Positions 44,933 through 52,456 of a DNA stretch of 64,000 nt are shown here, one piece after another. The translations under genes were made by a program, and so were the position numbers. The first letter of the stretch is position 1; every line of letters begins with the position of its first letter. The notes below the pieces were generated by a model. That model was not told the DNA's origin. It saw only the letters and a list, made by a program, of their open reading frames with translations, and did no database searches. This stretch comes from an uncultured Roseovarius sp. (GTDB lineage: Bacteria > Pseudomonadota > Alphaproteobacteria > Rhodobacterales > Rhodobacteraceae): positions 1,602,366 through 1,666,365 of the forward strand of contig OX638333.1 in NCBI GenBank assembly GCA_951812895.1. The letters run 5' to 3'.

Positions 44933-46690
44933 ATGAAAGTTACGAAATCCCCCGATACAGAAACCATCAAAGCGATCCGAGCAGGCCGGTTCAAAGACCA
45001 CTATCTCATCTACAACCGCAAGAGCACGGATGAGACCGAAAACCAGAAGAGCTCGATCCAATATCAGCGCGCTGAAAACCTGCGCGCCTGCAAACGTGAT
45101 CAGTTGCCGGTGGCGTCTGTCACGATCAAGGGATTTTGCACATCCGGTGTAATTTCCGAAAAGCACTCCGGGTTCAAGGAAAGCGACGAGTTGGAGATTT
45201 CCGATGATGGGGAAGTTCGGTACCGCATTGACCGCCCGAAGTTTCACCAGATGGTACAGCACCTCAACGCGGGACATTTCAAAGGGATCCTTTGTCTGTC
45301 CTGGGATCGGCTTAGCCGAAACAAGGCGGATGATACCATTGTCCGCAAATTGATGCGCAGAGGTGTAGATGTCCGATTTGCCTACGCGCGCTATGATCGC
45401 TCCAGCTCTGGTGAATTACATATGGACATCGACGGGATGTTTTCGCAGCACCATTCCCGCGTCACGAGCGAAAAGGTCGCTGCCAGCATTCGGCAGGCCC
45501 GTAGCGACGGAAAATGCACCTACCGGGCTCCTATCGGCTATCTCAACACAGGCAGCATGGAGCACAAACCCCTAGACAACGAACGTGCACCAATCGTCAA
45601 AAACCTGTTTGAGCTCTACGCGACAGGTGATTGGAGCCTGTCCGATCTGGCCGCCCATGCTGCCAAACAAGGCCTTCAAACGGTCCCTGTCCGCAAAAGA
45701 CGCACGGTCGAGGAAATCCTGGCTGATGAAACCGACGATGAGAACCGCCCAAAGCTCAGTCGCCCCCTGAGCCGTTGCCAAATCAGCCGGATACTCACGA
45801 ACCCATTCTACACGGGCAAGGTGATTGGTGAAGACGGTGTCTATGTGCCAAGCACCAGCCATGAAGCACTGGTCAGCGACGCCTTGTTCATGCGCGTCCA
45901 ATCCATGCTGAAAAAACGACACCTCAGTGTTCACTACACTGACAAGCTCGACTATCCCTTCCGAGGATTTGTCCGTTGCGCGCTTTGCCAGCGCGTGTAC
46001 ACCCCATACCTCAAGAAGGGGCATTTGTATTACTCAGTGCATTGTGTGCCGGGGTGCAAAAATACGCTCAGGAACTGCAAGTTTGAATACATCTGTGGTG
46101 AAATCGGTCGGTTCATGCGGGGCCTGTCGTTCACCGAAGCAGAGGTCGCCGATCTAGAGTCGCGCGCCAGCACCGAAATCGCGCTGCTTGAGGAACGGCG
46201 GCTTAGCGACGCAACCAAAGCGGAACGGACGAGAAAACGCATTCGGGATGATCTTGCCTATCTCCGCACCAATCAGCTGGCCTTGCTCAAAGGCGGTGCC
46301 TACTCGCCGGAATCCTTGGCCGACGAGCGTTCGCGGTTGGAGGAAGAACTCGACCAGCTGGCCGAAGACGATCAGATTTCCGAGCAAGCCATGCGTGAAC
46401 TGATGCAGGATGTCATCAGGTTTTCAGAACTCTTAGATAGTGCCAGTTTGCTTTACGAAATGGCCGATCCCCACGAAAAAGTGGCGTTTGCTAAAATCAT
46501 CGTTTCAGAACTTCGCATCGCTGAGAATGTCTTTGAAGTTAGCCCCCAATTCGGCTTCGAGCCATTTGTTGACCGTTCTGTTGCTATTAGTGCCCCTATT
46601 GAGTGGCTTTCAGAACTTTTGGAAAGGAAAAACGATCTTCAGAAGGGGGCAACTCAGATTATCGGATTGTGTGCGAAGAAAGGCGTTTGA
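44933..46690 (+). CDS. Large serine recombinase
   Basis: 585 residues. The resolvase domain has the nucleophile Ser31 in IYNRKSTDE and the LSWDRLSRNKAD motif, followed by the recombinase domain (APIGYLN, ISRILTNPFYTG). A zinc ribbon (CALCQRVYTPY ... CVPGCKNT) precedes a coiled coil. This is the phage/ICE integrase type that joins attP and attB. No att site was identified nearby. Together with two tyrosine recombinases, it shows that the region is a stack of elements. Confidence 0.9.
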   Translation: MKVTKSPDTETIKAIRAGRFKDHYLIYNRKSTDETENQKSSIQYQRAENLRACKRDQLPVASVTIKGFCTSGVISEKHSGFKESDELEISDDGEVRYRIDRPKFHQMVQHLNAGHFKGILCLSWDRLSRNKADDTIVRKLMRRGVDVRFAYARYDRSSSGELHMDIDGMFSQHHSRVTSEKVAASIRQARSDGKCTYRAPIGYLNTGSMEHKPLDNERAPIVKNLFELYATGDWSLSDLAAHAAKQGLQTVPVRKRRTVEEILADETDDENRPKLSRPLSRCQISRILTNPFYTGKVIGEDGVYVPSTSHEALVSDALFMRVQSMLKKRHLSVHYTDKLDYPFRGFVRCALCQRVYTPYLKKGHLYYSVHCVPGCKNTLRNCKFEYICGEIGRFMRGLSFTEAEVADLESRASTEIALLEERRLSDATKAERTRKRIRDDLAYLRTNQLALLKGGAYSPESLADERSRLEEELDQLAEDDQISEQAMRELMQDVIRFSELLDSASLLYEMADPHEKVAFAKIIVSELRIAENVFEVSPQFGFEPFVDRSVAISAPIEWLSELLERKNDLQKGATQIIGLCAKKGV

Positions 46691-47314
46691 CAACCTGATG
46701 ATGCAATTCGGTGTCCTCGGTAAGCCTGAGTTTTTCCGGTCTGACATGGTGAACCAGAACGACACACTTCTCGAACTTTTGCATACAGGGCAGATTCCAA
46801 TCGAACCGGAACACGCTGAAGCTGGCAGCGCAAGGTGCATCGACCTGCAAATATGAGCAAACGGACTGGTTTTCAGAACTATGGAAGCTCTACCAATCTT
46901 GATCGCACAATATCTCTGGGTTCCGACGAGAAGCTCAGCTTTGAAGAGGATCGACGCAGTATTTCGGTCATAGAGCGAGTATGACACGATCTCATCCGAA
47001 AAGATCAACCGTGACTCAAGGACAGTAGAACTGTATCGTCCGTACGAAGACGGCTGATCGACCATTGCCAGATATGACGCAAACGTCGGCGATGTGACTT
47101 CTATCGCAAGCGCGCTGAACATAGCATCTTGGACAGTCTTGTCGATGTTGATGCATTCTGAACTGAGAGCGGCAATCCACCCGCAACTGATCAGTCAGAC
47201 TACAAGGAACAGCACTAAGAAATCCTAGCGACGCAAACTGCGCATACCTGAAAACAAGACGTTGCATCCCTTCCACATGAGTGGTTTTGTATTGCCAAGA
47301 TTTAGGAGTGGCAG
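46691..47314. other. Gap of 620 bp, probably decayed sequence
   Basis: Minus frame 46610-47122 (170 codons) is open but overlaps the recombinase end, lacks a ribosome site and gives no family; I treat it as doubtful. The rest may hold the promoter for the three-gene unit starting at 47315. Confidence 0.4.
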
Positions 47315-48274
47315 TTGAAAAATCAGTTTCAAACCTTTGGAATTCAAATCTCGCCTCAGAGTTCGCAGGCCCTACTTGACCTAGCTACGCAGCTGTCGGC
47401 CGTAAAAGTGGATCCGGCGCTAGTCCGCAGATTGGCCGAAGTAGCTAAGGGAAACGGCGCAACTATTCCCATGGGTATTGTTTTTCCCTGGCTATTTGCG
47501 GATTTGGTCAAGAGGCCGTCCAACAAGTGGGAACCCCGCACGAAGGAGTGGTATGCGCTGTATACAGCGTCGATACTTCTAGATGGCTTACAGGATACAG
47601 GTACGGGAGATGTTAAGACATTTTCGGAAATAATATTGACCTACAATCATGCCTTGCAAGGGCTGGTAGGTCATCTTTCAACTGATGAAACAGAACAGTT
47701 CTTTGCCTTAATGGGAATATCAGTGTCGGCGCAAAGACTTTCTGGTCCTGGAGCACGCTTCAGTTCACTTGAGGCCGCCATCTCAATTGCTGGTGAGAAA
47801 AATAGCCTTCTAAAGGCTTATGCATTGAGTGTTGTTTGTTTCAATCAACGCTCAGCAAATTTGTTTCCAAGTCAATATTGCTTAGAAAGCTGCCTCAAGT
47901 TTGTTGGATTATTTGTTACTGCTGTTCAATTGCTGGATGATTTGACCGACTTGGTGGAAGACATTGAGCTAGACATACAGACACCTGCTAACTTTACAAC
48001 TCTCGCGAAGAGCTCTGCATCAACAACCCCTGTAGACGAAATTCTGGTAAATTGCGTACGAAGTGGCGATGTCGAGAACTGCATCGATCACGGCATGAAA
48101 GCTTTGGACGATGCGCGCAATACTGTCGATCAGACCTGGGATCAGGACGCTGTTTTCATTCAAATTCTTGACGATTACATGGCACAACTGAATGACATAA
48201 AATCTGATATTGCCTCGGCCCGTTCAACTGACAGAATTCTGGGGAAACTTGCGAAGTTACGGATGCCGAGTTAG
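47315..48274 (+). CDS. Isoprenoid-synthase-fold protein
   Basis: 319 residues from TTG 47315, with TTTAGGAG at proper distance. An all-helical protein with two acidic motifs placed as in class I prenyl synthases: ILLDGLQDTGTGD (Asp90, Asp94; the usual DDxxD has Gly at position two) and QLLDDLTDLVED (Asp208, Asp209, Asp212), about 118 residues apart. Known enzymes use both to bind magnesium diphosphates. The partly changed first motif makes activity uncertain. The next gene, nine bases on, is a DedA-like membrane protein, a family that includes flippases of polyprenyl phosphate. AT-rich, so likely transferred. Confidence 0.6.
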   Translation: MKNQFQTFGIQISPQSSQALLDLATQLSAVKVDPALVRRLAEVAKGNGATIPMGIVFPWLFADLVKRPSNKWEPRTKEWYALYTASILLDGLQDTGTGDVKTFSEIILTYNHALQGLVGHLSTDETEQFFALMGISVSAQRLSGPGARFSSLEAAISIAGEKNSLLKAYALSVVCFNQRSANLFPSQYCLESCLKFVGLFVTAVQLLDDLTDLVEDIELDIQTPANFTTLAKSSASTTPVDEILVNCVRSGDVENCIDHGMKALDDARNTVDQTWDQDAVFIQILDDYMAQLNDIKSDIASARSTDRILGKLAKLRMPS

Positions 48275-48283
48275 AATTTTGGA

Positions 48284-48991
48284 ATGGCAAATTCAGTATA
48301 CGTCGAGGCGGCGAAACGAAGTGCATTTCCTTTATCGGTAATAGCTTTTTTCTCTTTATTCCTAATAGTATATAATACCTTGGGGCTCCCGTCTCCAAAC
48401 GAAATTGTATCTTTCGGTAGGTCGCTTTTTGAAGAGCATGGCGTTTGGATCGTAGCTATCGGAGCTTTTCTTGAAACACTTTTTGTTGCATCTCTATATT
48501 TGCCAGGGTCGTTTGCAATACTATTAGGCATCATATTTTCAAACAAAACTCTAGAAGGCACGGTGGAGTTGATTGTGTTCATCTGGGCTGGGATGCTCTT
48601 AGCCAGTATTGTGAACTTCGTTCTGGGTCGGTCCGGCTATCATAAGCTTCTTTCAGTATTTGCAGGCAACAGAGTTGCCGAGAGGTTTGAAGGGCAAAGC
48701 ACACGGGAACGTGCAACGAAAACATTTCTCTCGGGCTTTCATCCTAACATACTTTCTTTCGCTACAGTTTCACTTGGTATCGCCGGAGAGAGTGCTTGGC
48801 GGGCCGCCATTATGGTAGGGGCCGCAATCGCATTTTGGGTGCCATTCATGGTAATAGTAGTGGGACTCGTGTCGTCGGAGATCGAAGAAAACTCTGATAG
48901 TGCAATACCAGTGTTGTTTGGAATTTTGGCACTTTGGTTTATTATCGACTACTTTTTGTCGGTCCGACATCTCCGTAGGGCTGGCAACTAA
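48284..48991 (+). CDS. DedA/VTT-like membrane protein
   Basis: 235 residues, five or six hydrophobic segments. LPGSFAILLGIIF, VLGRSGYHKLL and FLSGFHPNILSFATVSLG with GIAGESAWRAAIMVGAAIAF resemble the re-entrant loops of DedA/SNARE-associated proteins, which move lipids across the inner membrane (UptA is one for undecaprenyl phosphate). Second gene of the 47.3-49.6 kb unit; its start lies nine bases after the previous stop. Confidence 0.65.
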   Translation: MANSVYVEAAKRSAFPLSVIAFFSLFLIVYNTLGLPSPNEIVSFGRSLFEEHGVWIVAIGAFLETLFVASLYLPGSFAILLGIIFSNKTLEGTVELIVFIWAGMLLASIVNFVLGRSGYHKLLSVFAGNRVAERFEGQSTRERATKTFLSGFHPNILSFATVSLGIAGESAWRAAIMVGAAIAFWVPFMVIVVGLVSSEIEENSDSAIPVLFGILALWFIIDYFLSVRHLRRAGN

Positions 48992-49020
48992 TTAGGTATC
49001 CCGCGAGGTGAGGAGAGCGA

Positions 49021-49605
49021 ATGCCACAAAATCATGCGTTGGCTAAGGTGCCACACTTCTTGTGGTCTGTCTTTAAAAACCCAGTAGTAATTATTTCATT
49101 TTGGCTGCCGACTTTCGTTCATCAGGCATTCAATGCAGTCGTGTTGGAAAGCCTGCTAAGACGTGATGAAGAGTTATCTTATAGTTTCAATGATTTAACC
49201 GTCGACATGATGTTGGAATGGCAACTTCAGCTAGCAACCCTCATTTGTGCGCAAGCGCTTTTGCTAATACCGCTCATTTCTTGGTCCGTTCAGTGTTCAC
49301 ACGACCCTAGGAGAAGACGCGCGTTGCTAGATCTTATAGAAGATAAGTGGACTTTCGTAATCGCTTTGTTGCTGCCCTTTATCGTAAGTGCCGCAATTAT
49401 TATAATGCTGGTAGTGGGAAAATTTGGAACCATTCAAATTATCGAGTTGTATAGGTCCAAAGGGAACGTATTTGACAACGATTGGATTTTGCCACCTGTA
49501 AATAGCCCGATCTCTTGGGGGCGGCTAGGTTTGATAGTGGCCGCAGTTACATTTGCGTCGGTGCAGCAAAATCTTGAGAACTATCGTAGGGCTCAACAAG
49601 ATTGA
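49021..49605 (+). CDS. Membrane protein, 194 aa
   Basis: Starts after a strong GAGGAGAGCGA. Four hydrophobic segments (NPVVIISFWLPTFVHQAF, LATLICAQALLLIPLISW, FVIALLLPFIVSAAIIIML, GRLGLIVAAVTFASV). Third gene of the unit with the isoprenoid-synthase-like and DedA-like proteins. No family recognised. After it, 49606-49873 has a CAGGCGCG-GCTCA-CGCGCCTG hairpin (49742-49762) and no gene. Confidence 0.65.
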   Translation: MPQNHALAKVPHFLWSVFKNPVVIISFWLPTFVHQAFNAVVLESLLRRDEELSYSFNDLTVDMMLEWQLQLATLICAQALLLIPLISWSVQCSHDPRRRRALLDLIEDKWTFVIALLLPFIVSAAIIIMLVVGKFGTIQIIELYRSKGNVFDNDWILPPVNSPISWGRLGLIVAAVTFASVQQNLENYRRAQQD

Positions 49606-49873
49606 ATCTTCAACCTTGTTTGCAGGTGTTTAGAGAAGAGAATTGAAAGCAGCGCTATCCATTTGTCGTCAAAGCCCAGACTTTTGTCGGGCCGGTGCTG
49701 ATCAGTAAGTCAAATCATTGGATCTGCGGATAGATCAGTGCCAGGCGCGGCTCACGCGCCTGACCGACTTATTGATAGATTCTGTGATCACACGTGACTG
49801 ACCCAGCCCCCTTGTTCCGGGCCGATCAGGTGGCTAGGTCAGCTCCAACTGTAGCCGATTGTAGCTAGCCAAA

Positions 49874-50300
49874 CTACATTTGGGAATTTCCTTGAAAACC
49901 GTCTACTAAATCAGCCCACTCCTGCATTAGTTCAACACGCTGCTCAAGATAGGTCGCTCTGTTGTACGCACGTCGCACCTCATTTTTGTCCTGATGTGCG
50001 AGTGCTGCTTCGATCACGTCGGGTTCAAAGCCGCGATTGTTGAGAATGGTGCTGGCAGTTGATCGAAATCCGTGTGCTGTCACCTCGTGCTTTTCGTATC
50101 CCAGCCTACGCAGCGCTGAATTGAATGTGTTCTCAGACAGCCAACGCCGGTTGGACAACAGGGATGGGAAAAGCAATTCGACGCCCTCAATCTCAGGCCA
50201 ATTGCTTTCCACGATCTCCATTGCCTGGTCAGACAGCGGAATTACATGTTCCCGCCGCATTTTCATTCGCTCATGTCTCTGGTTAAAGGTCGGATGCTTT
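49874..50300 (-). pseudogene. Tyrosine integrase, C-terminal fragment
   Basis: About 140 codons closely resemble the C-terminal third of the integrase at 50430 (HERMKMRREHVIPLSDQAME, AHGFRSTASTILNNRG, LAHQDKNEVRRAYNRATYLEQR). The catalytic Arg, His and Tyr motifs are intact but the N-terminal two thirds are gone. It marks an earlier element at the same locus. Confidence 0.85.
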
Positions 50301-50319
50301 AAGTTCAGATCATACTTGG

Positions 50320-50345
50320 AAAATCACTGAAAAATCAGTGATTTT
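50320..50345. repeat. Perfect inverted repeat
   Basis: AAAATCACTGA-AAAA-TCAGTGATTTT, 11-bp arms, between the integrase fragment and the tRNA-Phe-like remnant. Terminator-like or a recombinase binding site. Confidence 0.6.
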
Positions 50346-50378
50346 GACGCGATATGGCGATCTATGAGAAGGTAAAAT

Positions 50379-50427
50379 GGTGCCGGGGGCGGAATCGAAC
50401 CACCGACACGAGGATTTTCAATCCGCT
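50379..50427 (-). other. 3' half of a tRNA-Phe-like sequence, old attachment site
   Basis: On the minus strand it reads from the anticodon arm (loop TTGAAAA, anticodon GAA) through a proper T-arm (GGTGG-TTCGATT-CCGCC) to CCA. The acceptor 3' strand is one G short and the 5' half is missing, so it is not a working tRNA. It lies directly after the integrase stop. Such 3' tRNA fragments are left when islands integrate at a tRNA gene. Confidence 0.75.
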
Positions 50428-50429
50428 AA

Positions 50430-51620
50430 CTAGTCACTTCCAACGCGAAACTCGTCAATTTGATCAGCCCATGCCTGCATCATCTCAACTCGCTGCTCCC
50501 AGTAAGTGGCGCGATTGTAAGCGCGTCGAACCGCATTCTTATCTTGATGCGCCAACGCGGCCTCTACTACTTCGCCATCATATCCTCGCTCATTCAGAAT
50601 TGTACTGGCGGTGGAGCGGAAGCCGTGGGCGGTGACTTCCTCCTTGGAGTAGCCCATTCGACGGATGGCAGAGTTGAAGGCGTTTTCGGAAAGCCACTTT
50701 CGATTTGAATGTAGCGAAGGAAAGATCAGCTCGACACCCTCAACATCAATCCAGTTCCGTTTGACTAGTTTCAGCGCTTGATCGGATAGGGGGACAATAT
50801 GGTCGCGGCGCATTTTCATGCGTTCAGCAGAGATCGACCATTTCCGCTCTTCCAGATTGAACTCTTCTTGTTTCGCACCACGCACTTCACCGGGGCGCGT
50901 CATGGTAAGGATTTGGAAGAGTATCGCATCCTTGATTACGCCTGCGCCGGTGTATTCGTCCAGGTCCCGAAGGAACTGGCCGAAGATATTTTCGTCGGTA
51001 ATCGCCGCCCGGTTGGTGGCTTTCACGGGTAGCAAAGAACCTTTTACAGCGAAGGTCGGATCGTTCTCGGCACGCAGCGTGACGATGGCCAATCGAAAGA
51101 CGGCTGACAAAGTCCCAAGCAACTTCTTAGCGGTTTCCCGGCGTCCGCTTCGTTCAATGCGCTTTACAAGTTGAAGCACTTCGGCCGAAGTAATGTCGTT
51201 GATCGGGCGGTTGTGCAGTGGAGCCGCCAGGGTTTCGATGTGCCAGATTTTCTTGCGGATGGTGGCGTCGGCCAGTTCCCGGTCGTAGGCCATCTCAAGG
51301 TAGTCCTCTGCCACAAGCTTGAATGTCGTCCGTGCCTGGGTTTCCGCCTCGATCTCATCAAGGCGTTTTTGGACTGCAGGGTCGCGACCCTCCGCCAAAA
51401 CCTCATGTGCTCTTTCTCGCTTCTCCCGTGCTTTCGCGAGCGACACTGCTGGATACGATCCGTGCGATAGGAGGCGTTCTTTTCCAAGGTATCGGTATTT
51501 TTGTTGCCAGAGACGAGAGCCGTTGGGTTTCACTAACAAGAACAAACCACCGCTGTCTGCCAGCTTATAAGGCTTATCTCGATTCTTCGCTTTCCGAATT
51601 TTCAGGTCTGAAAGAGCCAT
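50430..51620 (-). CDS. P4-type tyrosine integrase
   Basis: 396 residues from ATG 51620; the longer frame runs through the repeat region. The N-terminal DUF4102 arm-binding domain (ALSDLKIRKAKNRDKPYKLADSGG) is followed by a core-binding domain and the catalytic domain (TMTRPGEVRGAK, AHGFRSTASTIL, LAHQDKNAVRRAYNRATYWEQR). It sits 165 bp downstream of the tRNA-Leu 3' end, the usual place for this family. The promoter region is full of repeated half-sites. Probably the current integrase of the island. Confidence 0.92.
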   Translation of the reverse strand: MALSDLKIRKAKNRDKPYKLADSGGLFLLVKPNGSRLWQQKYRYLGKERLLSHGSYPAVSLAKAREKRERAHEVLAEGRDPAVQKRLDEIEAETQARTTFKLVAEDYLEMAYDRELADATIRKKIWHIETLAAPLHNRPINDITSAEVLQLVKRIERSGRRETAKKLLGTLSAVFRLAIVTLRAENDPTFAVKGSLLPVKATNRAAITDENIFGQFLRDLDEYTGAGVIKDAILFQILTMTRPGEVRGAKQEEFNLEERKWSISAERMKMRRDHIVPLSDQALKLVKRNWIDVEGVELIFPSLHSNRKWLSENAFNSAIRRMGYSKEEVTAHGFRSTASTILNERGYDGEVVEAALAHQDKNAVRRAYNRATYWEQRVEMMQAWADQIDEFRVGSD

Positions 51621-51697
51621 GGGGGTATCATCCTCAATATGGGGGTATGATACCCCCAGCTGATACCCCCAAACCCGTGTTTTTTGGGGGTATCGAG
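51619..51697. promoter_or_regulatory. Five GGGGGTATC half-sites before the integrase
   Basis: Half-sites at 51621-51630 (+), 51641-51649 (+), 51649-51657 (-), 51661-51670 (-) and 51686-51694 (+). The second and third make the 19-bp palindrome TGGGGGTATGATACCCCCA (51640-51658). Located between the integrase start and tRNA-Leu, they may be regulator operators or integrase/excisionase arm sites. Confidence 0.75.
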
Positions 51698-51784
51698 TGT
51701 TCATCTATGAGAATGATGATAACCCAAAAACGTCGAAAAACTCAATGTTTTTGAGTGTTTATGAGTATCTATGTTCAGAAGAAT

Positions 51785-51870
51785 TGGTGCCCAGGAGAGG
51801 ACTCGAACCTCCACACCCTTGCGAGTACTAGCACCTGAAGCTAGCGCGTCTACCATTCCGCCACCTGGGC
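51785..51870 (-). tRNA. tRNA-Leu(CAG)
   Basis: The minus strand reads GCCCAGGTGGCGG at the 5' end and CCTGGGCACCA at the 3' end, so the acceptor stem pairs and CCA is encoded. The anticodon arm is CTAGC-TTCAGGT-GCTAG with anticodon CAG, and a long variable arm (class II) follows. The T-arm is GGAGG-TTCGAGT-CCTCT, with a final mismatch. It is complete and marks the island's right border. Confidence 0.95.
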
Positions 51871-52137
51871 AGGTGTCGTGAAGATGCGATTTAGCCTCAT
51901 GCTGAGGGCGTGTCAACGGGTAAGAGTGCTTTGCAAGGATGAGCTTTCGAATTCCATCTCGTGTAGGTAATAAGCGTTAAATTGAATGGTTTTTAAGCAC
52001 ATTGAGTGTTGTTATATGCACCATTTTATCTTTGTTTATCATATTTTTAACCGCAAAAAGGCCAACTTGGTTACGGTGAATACGAGTCGTTTGGCTGGTA
52101 AAGAGACCAGACACCAATAGTACGAGGTACAGTCATT

Positions 52138-52323
52138 ATGAGGTTACGGTCGAAAAAAGATCTGAAAGGACTGGTTCTGTATTCACCTCAGCACATCGCA
52201 CGGTTGGAAAAAGCAGGCAAGTTTCCTAAGCGAGTAAAGCTTGGTTCGAATCGAGTCGGATGGGTCGAAAAAGAAGTGCTGGATTGGCTTGAAGAGCGTT
52301 TGCAAGCCCGCAGCACAGATTAA
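52138..52323 (+). CDS. AlpA-like helix-turn-helix regulator, copy 3 (61 aa)
   Basis: MRLRSKKDLKGLVLYSPQHI... is the intact relative of the copies at 16754 and 27432 (GKFPKRVKLGSNRVGWVEKEVLDW). It lies outside the tRNA-Leu border, in AT-rich sequence between tRNA-Leu and infB, facing the infB terminator. It lacks both the ribosome-site hairpin and the downstream tandem hairpins of copy 1. It may be a remnant of a further element or regulate excision of the neighbouring island. Confidence 0.8.
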   Translation: MRLRSKKDLKGLVLYSPQHIARLEKAGKFPKRVKLGSNRVGWVEKEVLDWLEERLQARSTD

Positions 52324-52407
52324 ATCTATCTTGCGAAAATCACAGCTCTGATAAGAACGTTAAACGCAGCATTTGTGTCCAAGCCGAATGCCACTGAAGC
52401 ATTTCAC

Positions 52408-52432
52408 AAAAAAGGGCCGGAAAATCCGGCCC
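52408..52432 (-). terminator. Rho-independent terminator of the infB operon
   Basis: On the minus strand GGGCCGGA-TTT-TCCGGCCC followed by TTTTTT, 25 bases after the infB stop. The stem may also end the convergent alpA transcript. Confidence 0.85.
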
Positions 52433-52456
52433 CTTTGCATTCTATAATGAATTCGA

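Noticed and set aside
46610-47122. Minus-strand frame of 170 codons after the serine recombinase
   Set aside because: Overlaps the recombinase end by 81 bases, no ribosome site, no family recognised; kept only as a note on the gap.
50379-50427. Functional tRNA-Phe
   Set aside because: Only the 3' half exists and the acceptor strand lacks one base.
51619-51697. CRISPR array or replication iterons
   Set aside because: Half-sites are too short, alternate in orientation and have no spacers or replication gene next to them. No CRISPR repeats were seen anywhere in the window.
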